From NCBI RefSeq assembly GCF_042310355.1, contig NZ_JBHJMR010000001.1, positions 631,453-695,452 of the forward strand: a stretch of DNA of 64,000 nucleotides, written 5' to 3'. Position 1 is the stretch's first letter, and each line of letters opens with the position of its first letter. The position numbers were made by a program, and so were the translations under genes. The DNA comes from Wenzhouxiangella sp042310355 (lineage in GTDB: Bacteria; Pseudomonadota; Gammaproteobacteria; Xanthomonadales; Wenzhouxiangellaceae). Under the pieces are notes generated by a model. The model saw only the letters and a program-made list of their open reading frames with translations. It did no database searches and was not told the origin of the DNA. This document shows, in pieces, positions 17,940 through 30,852 of this stretch.

Positions 17940-19319
17940 CTAGCTATAGCCAATCTGTACGGCAATGACCATTGCCACCGCCGCGGCCGCCAGCAGTTTC
18001 AGGATCAACGGAAAGATGAAGCGGAACCAGCGGTCGTAGGGGATGCCCGCCAGGCCCAGGATGCCCATCAGGACCGGGTTGGTCGGGACGATCATGTTCA
18101 TGAACCCGTCGCCGAACTGGTAGGCGAGCACCGATACCTGGCGCGAGATTCCCACCAGGTCGCCGATCGGTGCCATCAGCGGCATGGTCAGGTAGGCCTG
18201 GCCGCTGCCCGACGACACGAAGATATTCATCACGCTCTGGATCCCGAGCATGCCGACGGCCGACAGTTCCGCCGGCAGGCCGATCAGGGGCGAGGCCATG
18301 GCGTTGACGATCGTGTGCAGCACCTGGCCATCCTCGAGGATCAGCGCGATGGACTTGGCGAAGCCGATCAGGATGGCCGTGCCGGCCAGTTCGGAGGCAC
18401 CGAAGGAGAATGTCTTGGCCAGGTCGTCGAATGACATGCGGTCGATCAGGGCCACGGCGATCGCCAGGGCGATGAACATCGCGCCCAGTTCCACCAGGTA
18501 CCAGCCCTGCGCCACGATGCCGTAGACCAGGATGGCCAGCGCGACGGCGGTGGTCCCCAGGATCGCCTGGCGGCGGCGGGTCATCGCCGGCATCTCGCTT
18601 TCCGCCGGCGGTTGAGCCGACTCGATGCCGTGGACCAGGCTCGCTTCCGGGTTGGCCTGGACCTTGCGCGCGTAGGACCACACGTGGTGGATGCCGATGG
18701 CGAGGAAGGGCCAGAAAATGATCGACCGGTACAGGATGCCGGATCCGGGCTGGAGTTCGGCGATGTCCTGGGCAATGAAAAGCGTAAACGGGTTGAGGAT
18801 GGCGGCCCCGTAGCCAACGCAGTAGCCGACCACCATGATGCCGATGGCCGCGACCGTATCCATGCGCATGGCCACGCACAATGAGATCAGGATGGCTGCC
18901 AGGGGGATGTACTCTTCGGCCATGCCGAGCGTGGCGGATGCGGCCGCGAACAGGAACACGCCCAGTGAGATGAGCCAGAAGGCGTTGTTGCCGAAGCGCT
19001 GGATGACCGACCCGAGGAATGCCTCGATGGCCCCGGTTCGGCGAATCACCGCCAGCGCGCCGCCGATGAGCAGCACGAAGAAGATGATGCCCTGCACATC
19101 GGCCATGGCCCTGGGCACCGCCGTGAAAAGGTGCCAGGGCGGCAAGATCTCGGCGTCCTCGATCAGCCCGAATGTTCCCGGCTGGACGACTTCACGACCG
19201 CTGTCGTTGGTAACCGTCTCGAAACTGCCCGCCGGCAGCACCCAGGTCAGCACCAGTGCGACGATCATCATGATGAACATCAGCACCAGCGTGTGCGGCA
19301 TCCGCAGCGTCTTGGTCAT
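17940..19319 (-). CDS. YfcC-family C4-dicarboxylate/amino-acid-type permease
   Basis: 459-aa polytopic membrane protein of the YfcC/DcuC-like family (PF03606 type), with about 11-12 hydrophobic segments. The conserved GMAEEYIPL and NPVLMGILGLAGIPYDRWFRF regions are visible. The substrate is not determinable; family members have been linked to dicarboxylates, basic amino acids and peptides. It is convergent with prs, 16 bp apart. Next to the secreted S9 peptidase on the same strand, a role in importing peptidase products is possible but inferred. Confidence 0.85.
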   Translation of the reverse strand: MTKTLRMPHTLVLMFIMMIVALVLTWVLPAGSFETVTNDSGREVVQPGTFGLIEDAEILPPWHLFTAVPRAMADVQGIIFFVLLIGGALAVIRRTGAIEAFLGSVIQRFGNNAFWLISLGVFLFAAASATLGMAEEYIPLAAILISLCVAMRMDTVAAIGIMVVGYCVGYGAAILNPFTLFIAQDIAELQPGSGILYRSIIFWPFLAIGIHHVWSYARKVQANPEASLVHGIESAQPPAESEMPAMTRRRQAILGTTAVALAILVYGIVAQGWYLVELGAMFIALAIAVALIDRMSFDDLAKTFSFGASELAGTAILIGFAKSIALILEDGQVLHTIVNAMASPLIGLPAELSAVGMLGIQSVMNIFVSSGSGQAYLTMPLMAPIGDLVGISRQVSVLAYQFGDGFMNMIVPTNPVLMGILGLAGIPYDRWFRFIFPLILKLLAAAAVAMVIAVQIGYS

Positions 19320-19376
19320 CCGTTTGTTCTCCCTCTAAAACACCATTTTTAACGCAAAGACGCGAAGACGCAAAGA

Positions 19377-21386
19377 TTACGGGTCAGCGGAAGCCTTGCC
19401 GTCCGAAGCCTCCGGGCCGATGTTCCTGTCCAGGAACTCGAGCATGCTGTCGTAGAAGTCGACCCGGTTGTCGACGTCGTAGAAGCCGTGGCCCTCGTCT
19501 TCCTTGACCATCGATTCGTAGTCCTTGCCGGCTTCGTCGAGCGCTTCCTGCAGGCGCTCCATGTGGCCGATGACGACGCGCACGTCGCTGCCGCCGTGAA
19601 CCAGGTAGAGGTCGGCCTCGATCCGGTCGACGTTGTGAACGGGGGAGTTCTGCCGAAGCCGCTCCTCGTCGTTGCCGACGGCGGTGGACATGAAGCGCTC
19701 GAAGGCGGCGCGGGCTTCGCGGCCGCCACCCTTGTTGCGCGAGAAATCGTTGCCGTCGCCGCTGCGGAACCAGGGCAGGTCGTAGACGCCGACGTAGCCG
19801 ACCGCGCACTGGTAAAGGTCGGGTTCCTTGATCACGCCCATCAGCGAGGCGTAGCCGCCGTAGCTGCCGCCGTAGATGCAGATCCGGTCCGCGTCGGCGA
19901 TGCCCTGCTCGATGGCCCAGTGGGTGGCGTCGGTGACGTCGTCCTGCATCTTGCCGCCCCATTCCTTCCAGCCGGCCTGCTGGAAATCGTCCCCGCGGCC
20001 GCCGGACCCGCGGTAGTTGACCTGCAGGGTGGCGTAGCCGTGATGGGCCATCAGCTGGGCTTCCATGTTGTAGCTCCAGCGGTCGACGATGCCGAAGGGG
20101 CCGCCGTGCACGTTGACGATCAGCGGCAGATCCTCTTCCTGCTCCTTGGGCAGGGTGAGCATGGCGTGCAGCTCGAGACCGTCGCGTGCTTCGATCGTGA
20201 CCGGCTTCATCGATACCAGGGCGTCCTTCGGCAGGTCGGGCAGTGCGGCCATGAGAAAGCGCATTTCCATCGTCTCGGTTTCGAGCAGGTAGAACTCGCC
20301 GGGATTGCGGTCCCCGCGCACCCAGACGATGGCGCGCTCGCCGTCCTCGGAGGCGGATGTCAGCGTCACGTCATTGCCGGGAAACGCCTGCACGAGACCG
20401 CTGATGATCTGCACCGAGCGCTTTTGATCTTCGACCTTGTCGTCGAACAGGTGGTAGTTCATCGGCCCGAAGCGGGTCGAGGCGCCGAGTATCTCGCCTC
20501 CCGGCCCACGGATCAGCCCGGAGACATCCATGTCCTCGTGACGGTAGAGCAGTTCGGTTTCGCCGCTGTTGAAGTCGTAGCGGAACACGCCCAGGCGGTC
20601 GTCCTCGGGCATGTCGTGATTGGACGAGAAGTAGACCTGGTCGTTGTCGCTGGAGAAGCCGAGGAAATCGACCGTCGCCGAGGGCCGCTCCGGCTGCAGC
20701 TGAACCTGGCGCCACTCGTCCTCGTGCCGGACGTGCAGGCGGAATTCGCGATCGTCCAGGCTGTCGCCCCACTCGAGAGCGGCCGCGCCGCGAAGGTTGC
20801 CGTCGTTGTCCGCCACCAGGGCGACGATGTCGTTGTCCACCGGAAGGCCGCCGGCCGGGCGCAGTTCGCCATCGTACATGTCGATGTGGATCGGCCGGGG
20901 TTCGCCGCGGTCGGCCCCGTGGTAGCGGGCCAGCAGGATGCGACGATCATCGTCGGGCAGCGGGTGGAGCATCTGGTAGGCGCCGCGTACGGAGGTATCG
21001 AAGATCTCGCGACGCTTCTGGCCGTCGAGGTCCGCGGCGTAGAGTTGCTGGGCCCGACCGGTATTGTCGAGGTTGCCGGTCACCTCGCCCACCGACATGA
21101 CGAGGCGCTCGTTGCTGCCCCACCAGAATTGCAGGACGTGCTGGTTCTCGCCGAACTCGAAGCTGGCGATGATATCCATGTCTTCCAGGGCCATGGTGGC
21201 CAGCTTGACCTGCGTGCCTTCCTCGTAGGTCAGCGCCACGTGCTTGCCGTCGGGTGAGATCCGCATGTCCCGGATGTCGGAGTGGTCGACGAACTGTCGG
21301 GTTGGAATCGTTTCGGCCGCGACAAGGGGCAGGTAGAGCAGGGCGACCAGGACGGTCAGCGCGGCGATGCGAAGCCGATATGGCAT
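19377..21386 (-). CDS. Secreted S9 family prolyl oligopeptidase
   Basis: 669-aa exported serine peptidase. A signal peptide covers about residues 1-24. It is followed by a beta-propeller domain (about 30-400) and an alpha/beta-hydrolase catalytic domain. The triad is visible as Ser in GGSYGGYA, Asp in HGGSDVRV and His in DEGHGFYD. The ATG at 21386 has GGGAG 7 nt upstream, whereas the longer in-frame start at 21413 does not. It is likely a periplasmic acylaminoacyl- or dipeptidyl-peptidase-type enzyme. Confidence 0.92.
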   Translation of the reverse strand: MPYRLRIAALTVLVALLYLPLVAAETIPTRQFVDHSDIRDMRISPDGKHVALTYEEGTQVKLATMALEDMDIIASFEFGENQHVLQFWWGSNERLVMSVGEVTGNLDNTGRAQQLYAADLDGQKRREIFDTSVRGAYQMLHPLPDDDRRILLARYHGADRGEPRPIHIDMYDGELRPAGGLPVDNDIVALVADNDGNLRGAAALEWGDSLDDREFRLHVRHEDEWRQVQLQPERPSATVDFLGFSSDNDQVYFSSNHDMPEDDRLGVFRYDFNSGETELLYRHEDMDVSGLIRGPGGEILGASTRFGPMNYHLFDDKVEDQKRSVQIISGLVQAFPGNDVTLTSASEDGERAIVWVRGDRNPGEFYLLETETMEMRFLMAALPDLPKDALVSMKPVTIEARDGLELHAMLTLPKEQEEDLPLIVNVHGGPFGIVDRWSYNMEAQLMAHHGYATLQVNYRGSGGRGDDFQQAGWKEWGGKMQDDVTDATHWAIEQGIADADRICIYGGSYGGYASLMGVIKEPDLYQCAVGYVGVYDLPWFRSGDGNDFSRNKGGGREARAAFERFMSTAVGNDEERLRQNSPVHNVDRIEADLYLVHGGSDVRVVIGHMERLQEALDEAGKDYESMVKEDEGHGFYDVDNRVDFYDSMLEFLDRNIGPEASDGKASADP

Positions 21387-21478
21387 TGGGGCACTCCCGG
21401 TGGATGATTTCAAACCGGGTCATTCTGGCAGAAAGCCGGCGGCGTGTCAGGCCGCCGGCGTCGATCACCCGGACGGAT

Positions 21479-23269
<1,791 letters not shown>

Positions 23270-23300
23270 TCTGGGCTCCTTGGTGAGGTGGTCGCCAGTG

Positions 23301-23320
23301 ACCATACGCTGACGTATGGT
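23301..23320. promoter_or_regulatory. 20-bp palindromic operator candidate
   Basis: A perfect inverted repeat, ACCATACG-CTGA-CGTATGGT, lies between the divergent acyl-CoA dehydrogenase and cyclic-nucleotide-binding genes, 32 bp before the dehydrogenase start. Size and symmetry fit a TetR-type dimer site of the kind that controls fatty-acid degradation genes. No such regulator gene is adjacent. Confidence 0.55.
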
Positions 23321-23422
23321 ACCAGACACGGTGTGTGTGTGATGAACCGGGAATTGTCGTGGCGCAAGGCAGTCCCAATATCAAAAGGGCATACTTAACA
23401 ACCGGTCGAAAGGAGTCCCGAG

Positions 23423-23896
23423 ATGAGTTCAATCGATATCGCCGACAAGTTGCAGCACCTGGAATTCTTCGGTGTCCTGGAGACCGAGCACCGGGAGTGG
23501 CTGGCCGAACATGCCACCGAGCGGTCTTACGACGAAGGTCAGCTGCTGGCCCGGCAGGGGAGCAAGGCCGATCGCTTCTTCCTGGTGCTCGAAGGTGAGC
23601 TGGTCGTGGAGGTGCCGGCCCTGACCGGGCCCTCGCTGGAAGTGACGCGCCTGGGTGCGGGCAAGATCTTCGGCTGGTCCTGGCTGATCGAGCCTTACCG
23701 CTGGCACTTCAACGCCCGGGCCGCGGGGGCGACCCGGGTGCTGGAATTCGACGGCCTGGCCATCCTGGAGCGGGCCGAGGCCGAACCGAAGTTCGGTTAT
23801 GCCCTGCTCAGGCGATTTTCCGCGCTGATGGGTACGCGTCTCGAATCGGCCCAGCGCAAGATGATGGACCAGTGGTCGCCTGCCGGGCTGCCGTAA
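23423..23896 (+). CDS. Stand-alone cyclic-nucleotide-binding domain protein
   Basis: 157-aa protein consisting of a single cNMP-binding (CRP-effector) beta-roll domain, about residues 12-130, with RQGSKADRFFLVLEGEL resembling the phosphate-binding cassette region. A short C-terminal helix follows. There is no helix-turn-helix, kinase or channel part, so output must be through a partner. AAGGAG precedes the ATG. Its last 89 bp overlap the 3' end of the convergent PLP-enzyme gene. Confidence 0.85.
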   Translation: MSSIDIADKLQHLEFFGVLETEHREWLAEHATERSYDEGQLLARQGSKADRFFLVLEGELVVEVPALTGPSLEVTRLGAGKIFGWSWLIEPYRWHFNARAAGATRVLEFDGLAILERAEAEPKFGYALLRRFSALMGTRLESAQRKMMDQWSPAGLP

Positions 23897-25052
23897 GCGC
23901 GCCGGACAGATCATTCCACAGATCGTCGGCCTCTTCCAGTCCGACGGAAAGGCGCAGCAGTCCCTGGCCGATACCGCCGGATTCGCGGCCGCTGTCGGTG
24001 ACCACTCGATGGGTCAGCCCGGCGGGGTGCTGAATCAGGGTGTCGACCGACCCCAGGCTCACCGCCGGGGTCATCAGCGACACCCGCTCCATCACTTCGG
24101 CGGCAACCTCGTACCCGCCGGCGACGTCGATGGCGAGAATGCAGCCGCCCCCGCTCATTTGCGTCTCCAGCAAGCGACGCTGATCGGCGCTTCGGCGCCC
24201 CGGGTAGTACACGCGTTCGACGGCCGGATGCCCCGCCAGTCTTTCGGCCAGGTCGATGGCCGTCTGCTGGGCGCGCTCGATGCGCAGTTTCAGGGTCGGC
24301 AGGCTGCGATGCAGCAGGTAGGCCGCCCAGGGGTGCATCAGCGCGCCCGTGGCGACGCGCACCGGCCGTAGTTTGGCCGCCAGGGATTCATTGCAGGCCA
24401 CCACGCCGGCGATCACGTCGCCGTGCCCGCCGAGAAACTTGGTCGCGCTGTGCAGCACCATCGCCGCGCCCAGCTCCAGCGGCTGCTGCAGGGCGGGCGT
24501 GGCAAAGGTCGAGTCGACAACGACGGGGACCTCGCCGGCTTGCCGGACGACGTCGGCGATGTCGACCAGCTCGAGGGTCGGGTTGGCCGGCGTTTCGATC
24601 AGCACGAAGGCGGTGTCCGCCGACACGGCTTCGGACACCTTGTCGGCCGTCGTCCAGGTGACGTGGTTGCCCAGCAGCCCGCTTTCGAGCAGGTGGTCGC
24701 TGGTGCCGTAGATCGGCCGCACGGCGACGATTTCCCGCCCGCGTTCCTGCATGGCCAGGATGATGGCGGTCAGGGCCGCCATGCCCGAGGCGAAGCCGAC
24801 GGCCGCGTCGGCGTTCTCGAGACGCGCCAGCGCCTTTTCGAAGCGCGCCACGGTGGGATTGAGCAGGCGTGCGTAGACGGGATTGTCCGCCTCGCCGCCA
24901 CCGGCGACCAGCGCGTCCAGGCTGGCGGTGCCGGTCGCCAGGTCCTTGAGGGGATAGGTCGTCGAAAGGTCGACGGGCAGGGCGTGGACGCCGAGCTCGC
25001 GCAGGTCTTCGCGCCCCGCGTGGACGCCCCGGGTGTGGTCGTAGGAGTTCAT
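23808..25052 (-). CDS. Cys/Met-metabolism PLP-dependent lyase or synthase
   Basis: 414-aa type I PLP enzyme of the cystathionine gamma-synthase/lyase/methionine gamma-lyase family. The PLP lysine lies in SATKFLGGHGD, with the PRPIYGTSDHL-region tyrosine (RPIYGTSDHL) and the ETPANPTLELVDI segment. The residue matching the methionine-gamma-lyase active-site cysteine (YGCT) is Thr here, which argues against a classic methionine gamma-lyase. AGGAT lies 8 nt before the ATG at 25052. It is divergent from an Lrp-family gene, a layout also seen for mdeA-mdeR. The last 89 bp overlap the convergent cNMP-domain gene. Confidence 0.88.
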   Translation of the reverse strand: MNSYDHTRGVHAGREDLRELGVHALPVDLSTTYPLKDLATGTASLDALVAGGGEADNPVYARLLNPTVARFEKALARLENADAAVGFASGMAALTAIILAMQERGREIVAVRPIYGTSDHLLESGLLGNHVTWTTADKVSEAVSADTAFVLIETPANPTLELVDIADVVRQAGEVPVVVDSTFATPALQQPLELGAAMVLHSATKFLGGHGDVIAGVVACNESLAAKLRPVRVATGALMHPWAAYLLHRSLPTLKLRIERAQQTAIDLAERLAGHPAVERVYYPGRRSADQRRLLETQMSGGGCILAIDVAGGYEVAAEVMERVSLMTPAVSLGSVDTLIQHPAGLTHRVVTDSGRESGGIGQGLLRLSVGLEEADDLWNDLSGALTAARQATTGPSSCAGPIRDAYPSARKIA

Positions 25053-25134
25053 TACCGTGCATCCTGTTTGAAATTCGGACGCTATTCTAGGAAAATGTTC
25101 GGCGTAAATGTTCCAAACCGAAAAAAGATCGGTC

Positions 25135-25623
25135 ATGAGCTCTTCAATTGAACTAGATTCAAAAGACGTGCGGATCGTGCGGCTTCTGCGGAAGAATGCA
25201 CGGATGTCGAACAAGGAGCTGGCGGCCAAAACCGGCCTGGCGCAGTCGAGCTGCCTCGAGCGCGTGCGCCGCTTGCGCATGGCCCGCGTGCTGACCGGCT
25301 ACCACGCCGACGTCGACGCCGACGCGCTCGGCATCGGCCTGCAGGCCATGGTCGCCGTGCGCCTGGCCCGGCATGCGCGCGCCGACGTGGAGGCTTTCGA
25401 AAAGCACCTGGAGAGCGTCATCGAGGTGGTCACCATCTTCCACGTCGCCGGCGCCAACGATTACCTGGTGCACGTGGCCGTGCGCGACTCGGCCCACCTG
25501 CGCGAGCTGGCCCTGTCGGCCTTCACCGAACGCCCCGAAGTCGACCACATCGAAACCCAGCTCATCTTCGCCCACCGAAGAAACCACGAACTCCCCGTCT
25601 ACCTGGATCTGGAGGAGTCGTGA
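25135..25623 (+). CDS. Lrp/AsnC family transcriptional regulator
   Basis: 162-aa regulator. An N-terminal winged helix-turn-helix (LDSKDVRIVRLLRKNARMSNKE-type, about residues 7-60) precedes a C-terminal RAM/AsnC ligand-binding domain. It is probably an amino-acid-responsive local regulator of the divergent PLP enzyme. ATG 25135 is chosen because homology starts there; an in-frame ATG at 25108 would leave only 55 bp for both promoters. Confidence 0.9.
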   Translation: MSSSIELDSKDVRIVRLLRKNARMSNKELAAKTGLAQSSCLERVRRLRMARVLTGYHADVDADALGIGLQAMVAVRLARHARADVEAFEKHLESVIEVVTIFHVAGANDYLVHVAVRDSAHLRELALSAFTERPEVDHIETQLIFAHRRNHELPVYLDLEES

Positions 25624-25634
25624 GATCGAGGGGC

Positions 25635-25713
25635 GGAGGGTGTCGGGGCGCATGGCGGGCTCATACGAAATCGAAGATTTCCAAATCGCCCGCCATACAC
25701 CCCGACACCCTCC
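25635..25713. repeat. Large hairpin 1 (shared-loop pair)
   Basis: A 26-bp stem with two mismatches (25635-25660 against 25688-25713) closes a 27-nt loop (25661-25687). The loop itself holds a small GAAATC/GATTTC inverted repeat. The stem lacks a U-tract on either strand, so it does not look like a standard terminator. The loop is the reverse complement, at 26 of 27 positions, of the loop in hairpin 2. Confidence 0.85.
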
Positions 25714-25740
25714 TATGCGCTGAATAGAGCACCGAGCGGA

Positions 25741-25823
25741 GGGCGGGGGAACGGGGCTTCGATCGCGTGATTTGGAAATCTCCGATTTCGTATGAACGCG
25801 ATCGAAGCCCCGTTCACCCGCCC
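25741..25823. repeat. Large hairpin 2 (shared-loop pair)
   Basis: A 28-bp stem with one mismatch (25741-25768 against 25796-25823), with a perfect 20-bp core next to the loop. The 27-nt loop at 25769-25795 matches the loop of hairpin 1 in inverted orientation, differing at one base. The stem sequence is unrelated to that of hairpin 1 apart from the outer GCGGAGGG and CGGGG patches. Confidence 0.85.
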
Positions 25824-25854
25824 GCAGCGCCCTGCAAAAGGCGACACCCCAACG

Positions 25855-25880
25855 AAAAAAGGCCCGCCAGTAGCGGGCCT
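25855..25880 (-). terminator. Intrinsic terminator of acnA
   Basis: On the minus strand a 7-bp GC stem, GGCCCGC/GCGGGCC (plus 25861-25867 and 25873-25879), is followed by six Ts (plus-strand A run 25855-25860). It lies 20 bp after the acnA stop. Confidence 0.88.
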
Positions 25881-25899
25881 TCCCTGAAACCTGAAACCT

Positions 25900-28644
<2,745 letters not shown>

Positions 28645-28774
28645 GGGACTCTCCTCCAGTCAGAATGGGGTGAACCGGGTGGCGTGATCGTCGTGGCGAC
28701 GCGCTCCCGGAGCCAGCCTTTGATTTTAGCATGGCGATGCGCGACCAGTTGGCGGGCCGGGCCGCCTCGGGGAT

Positions 28775-29386
28775 TCAGGCGGTCAGCAGCGAGCGCGCCT
28801 GCTCGAGCATTTTCTTGCGCTCGAAAACCAGGCGCCACTGCCGGCCGCCGACCTGGTGCCACAGAATCGCCGAGCGCAGGCCGGCCAGCAGCAGGGCGCG
28901 AACGAAAGCGACCTTGTCGGCCTGCTTGAGGTAATCGGGGCGGCCGCTGACCGACAGCCTGAACCCCAGGGTCGACACGTGGCGCTGGTAGATATCGGCC
29001 AGTTGAGAGGTGACGCTTTCGTCGAGTGTTTCGGAGGCGTCGTGCCATGCTTTCTCGACCAGTTCGAGTTCCTCGCCGATCGCGTCCAGGCGTTTCCTGT
29101 CGCGCCGAACCTGCTTGGTCAGCTTGGCCAGTCCCAGCGCGTAGTTGAGCGACTGCAGGCTTTCGTGGTCGTTGCGCGCGCTGAACAGCTCGGTCAGCAC
29201 GCGCAGCCCCATCCGAACGCCGCCGATGCCGCCGTAGGCGTCCTCGGTGGCTTCGGGGTTGCGGTTGAAGATGCTGGCCACGCTGGCCTGGGCGGCCTGC
29301 CCGGAGCAGGTGCCCGAAGTCGCGGTCTGGCGAACCAGTTCGCTGGCTTGAAGCATGCCCGCGAAGGCAATGGTGGCGTCTCTCAT
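28775..29386 (-). CDS. hflD: High frequency lysogenization protein HflD homolog
   Basis: 203-aa all-helical protein of the HflD/YcfC family (conserved QTATSGTCSG and YALGLAKLTKQV segments). It overlaps the mnmA stop by 4 bp, exactly as in E. coli mnmA-hflD. In E. coli HflD interacts with lambda CII at the membrane; its normal cellular role is unresolved. The assignment rests on sequence plus synteny. Confidence 0.92.
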   Translation of the reverse strand: MRDATIAFAGMLQASELVRQTATSGTCSGQAAQASVASIFNRNPEATEDAYGGIGGVRMGLRVLTELFSARNDHESLQSLNYALGLAKLTKQVRRDRKRLDAIGEELELVEKAWHDASETLDESVTSQLADIYQRHVSTLGFRLSVSGRPDYLKQADKVAFVRALLLAGLRSAILWHQVGGRQWRLVFERKKMLEQARSLLTA

Positions 29387-30519
29387 GCTTGGACCGGTTC
29401 CTTTTGGTGTGCGTTGCGAATCTGATCGGGCAGCGGCGCATCATTGGCCGTGATGGTGCCGCCACCCAGGCATTCGTCTCCATCATAAAGAACAACGGCC
29501 TGGCCGGGGGTCACCGCGCGCTGCGGCCGCTCGAAGGACAGCAGCAGTCGGTCTCCGTCGAGCGCTTCGATCCGACAGGCCTGGTCGGGCTGGCGGTAGC
29601 GCACCTTGGCGTGCAGGCGCTCGCCCGCTTCGGGCCGGCGGCGGATCCAGTTGAGCATCCCGGCTTCGAGCCGGGTCGACATCAGGGTCGGGTGGCCGGT
29701 CTGCTGCTCGGCGTAGAGCACGTTGCGGTCGATGTCCTTGTAGGTCACGTACCACGGGGCTTCCGGGAAGTCCTTCAGCCCGCCGATGTTGAGCCCCTTG
29801 CGCTGGCCCAGGGTGTAGTGGATCAGGCCCCGATGGGTCCCGATCACCGTGCCGTCACTGGTGCGGATCTCGCCCGGCTCGGATTCCAGGTAGCTGGCGA
29901 TGAACTGGTCGAAATTGCGTTCGCCGATAAAGCAGATGCCGGTCGAGTCCTTTTTCGCGGCTACCGGCAGGTCGGCGCGCGCGGCCAGTTCGCGCACTTG
30001 CGGCTTGGTCAGCTCGCCGAGCGGAAACAGCGCGTGCGAGAGCTGTTCCTGGTCCAGTGCGTGGAGAAAGTAGCTCTGGTCCTTGTTGTGGTCCACGCCC
30101 TTGAGCAGCGAGACGCTGCCGTCGGCGTTGTCGCGCCTTCGTGCGTAGTGGCCGGTGGCGATGGCCTTCGCACCCAGGTCGCGGGCGTGCTCGACGAAGG
30201 TACGGAACTTGATCTCGCGGTTGCACAGGATGTCCGGGTTGGGCGTGCGCCCGGCCTTGAGTTCGGCCAGGAAGTGCTCGAACACGTCGTCCCAGTACTC
30301 GGCGGCAAAGTTGCGGCCGTGGAAGTCGATCCCCAGGATCTCGGCCACGCTCCGCGCGTCGGCGGCATCGTCCTCGGCCGTGCAGCCGCTGACGGTGTCG
30401 TCCTCTTCCCAGTTCTTCATGAACATCCCGGCGATGTTCTGGCCCTGCTGCTTCAACAGCCAGGCCACGGTGGACGAATCCACCCCGCCGGACATGGCCA
30501 CCATGATCAGATCACTCAT
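29383..30519 (-). CDS. mnmA: tRNA-specific 2-thiouridylase MnmA
   Basis: 378-aa enzyme that thiolates U34 of tRNA-Glu, -Gln and -Lys. The PP-loop SGGVDSS is at residues 10-16. The catalytic cysteines are C99 (ILCNRE) and C196 (STGICFIGER). A C-terminal beta-barrel completes normal length. The frame stays open upstream to 31077, but that part is repeat-derived and unlike the family, so the ATG at 30519 is used. No strong ribosome site is seen. Confidence 0.96.
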   Translation of the reverse strand: MSDLIMVAMSGGVDSSTVAWLLKQQGQNIAGMFMKNWEEDDTVSGCTAEDDAADARSVAEILGIDFHGRNFAAEYWDDVFEHFLAELKAGRTPNPDILCNREIKFRTFVEHARDLGAKAIATGHYARRRDNADGSVSLLKGVDHNKDQSYFLHALDQEQLSHALFPLGELTKPQVRELAARADLPVAAKKDSTGICFIGERNFDQFIASYLESEPGEIRTSDGTVIGTHRGLIHYTLGQRKGLNIGGLKDFPEAPWYVTYKDIDRNVLYAEQQTGHPTLMSTRLEAGMLNWIRRRPEAGERLHAKVRYRQPDQACRIEALDGDRLLLSFERPQRAVTPGQAVVLYDGDECLGGGTITANDAPLPDQIRNAHQKEPVQA

Positions 30520-30596
30520 GTTTTGGCATATGGGGTTGGGGTTGGTTCTTTGCGAGGGGCTTTGTGTTTGGAGTTTAAGGTGGCGGGGGCGTGAAG

Positions 30597-30787
30597 TGGC
30601 GGCTGCGATTCGAAAAATGCGGGGCGAGCGGCGTGGTCGCTTCTGCGTGCGGTGGAGCCGTCCGGGTGCCGGCGAGATTGCCATGGCGCTATCGGAGGAA
30701 TGGTGTCTTCGGGATCCGCTCGTCAAGCTGATGGGCGGCGATCTCAGCGGCCCTTCCGCGCCCCGATTTTTCGAATCGCAGCCACCA
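30597..30787. repeat. Inverted-repeat element A (MITE-like)
   Basis: A 191-bp segment is bounded by terminal inverted repeats of about 29 bp (30597-30625 and 30759-30787). They differ by one mismatch and one indel, with a core GCGATTCGAAAAAT. The 133-bp interior has no gene. Direct target duplications are not evident. The arm motif TCGAAAAATGCG resembles that of element B. Confidence 0.65.
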
Positions 30788-30852
30788 CTCCCCGCCCTGT
30801 CAGGTTGGAGGAGGCCGCAACCACCAATAAAGGCCACCCCTCCTGTCAGAGC

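Noticed and set aside
19488..21257. A 589-codon plus-strand frame opposite the S9 peptidase
   Set aside because: The peptidase on the other strand has a full catalytic triad and signal peptide; the antisense frame has no family features.
25635..25823. The twin hairpins as ordinary transcription terminators
   Set aside because: No U-tract follows either hairpin on either strand, the stems are much longer than normal, and acnA already has a clear terminator at 25855-25880.
25635..25823. The twin hairpins as a CRISPR fragment
   Set aside because: There are only two copies in inverted orientation, with variable self-complementary stems and no spacers or cas genes.
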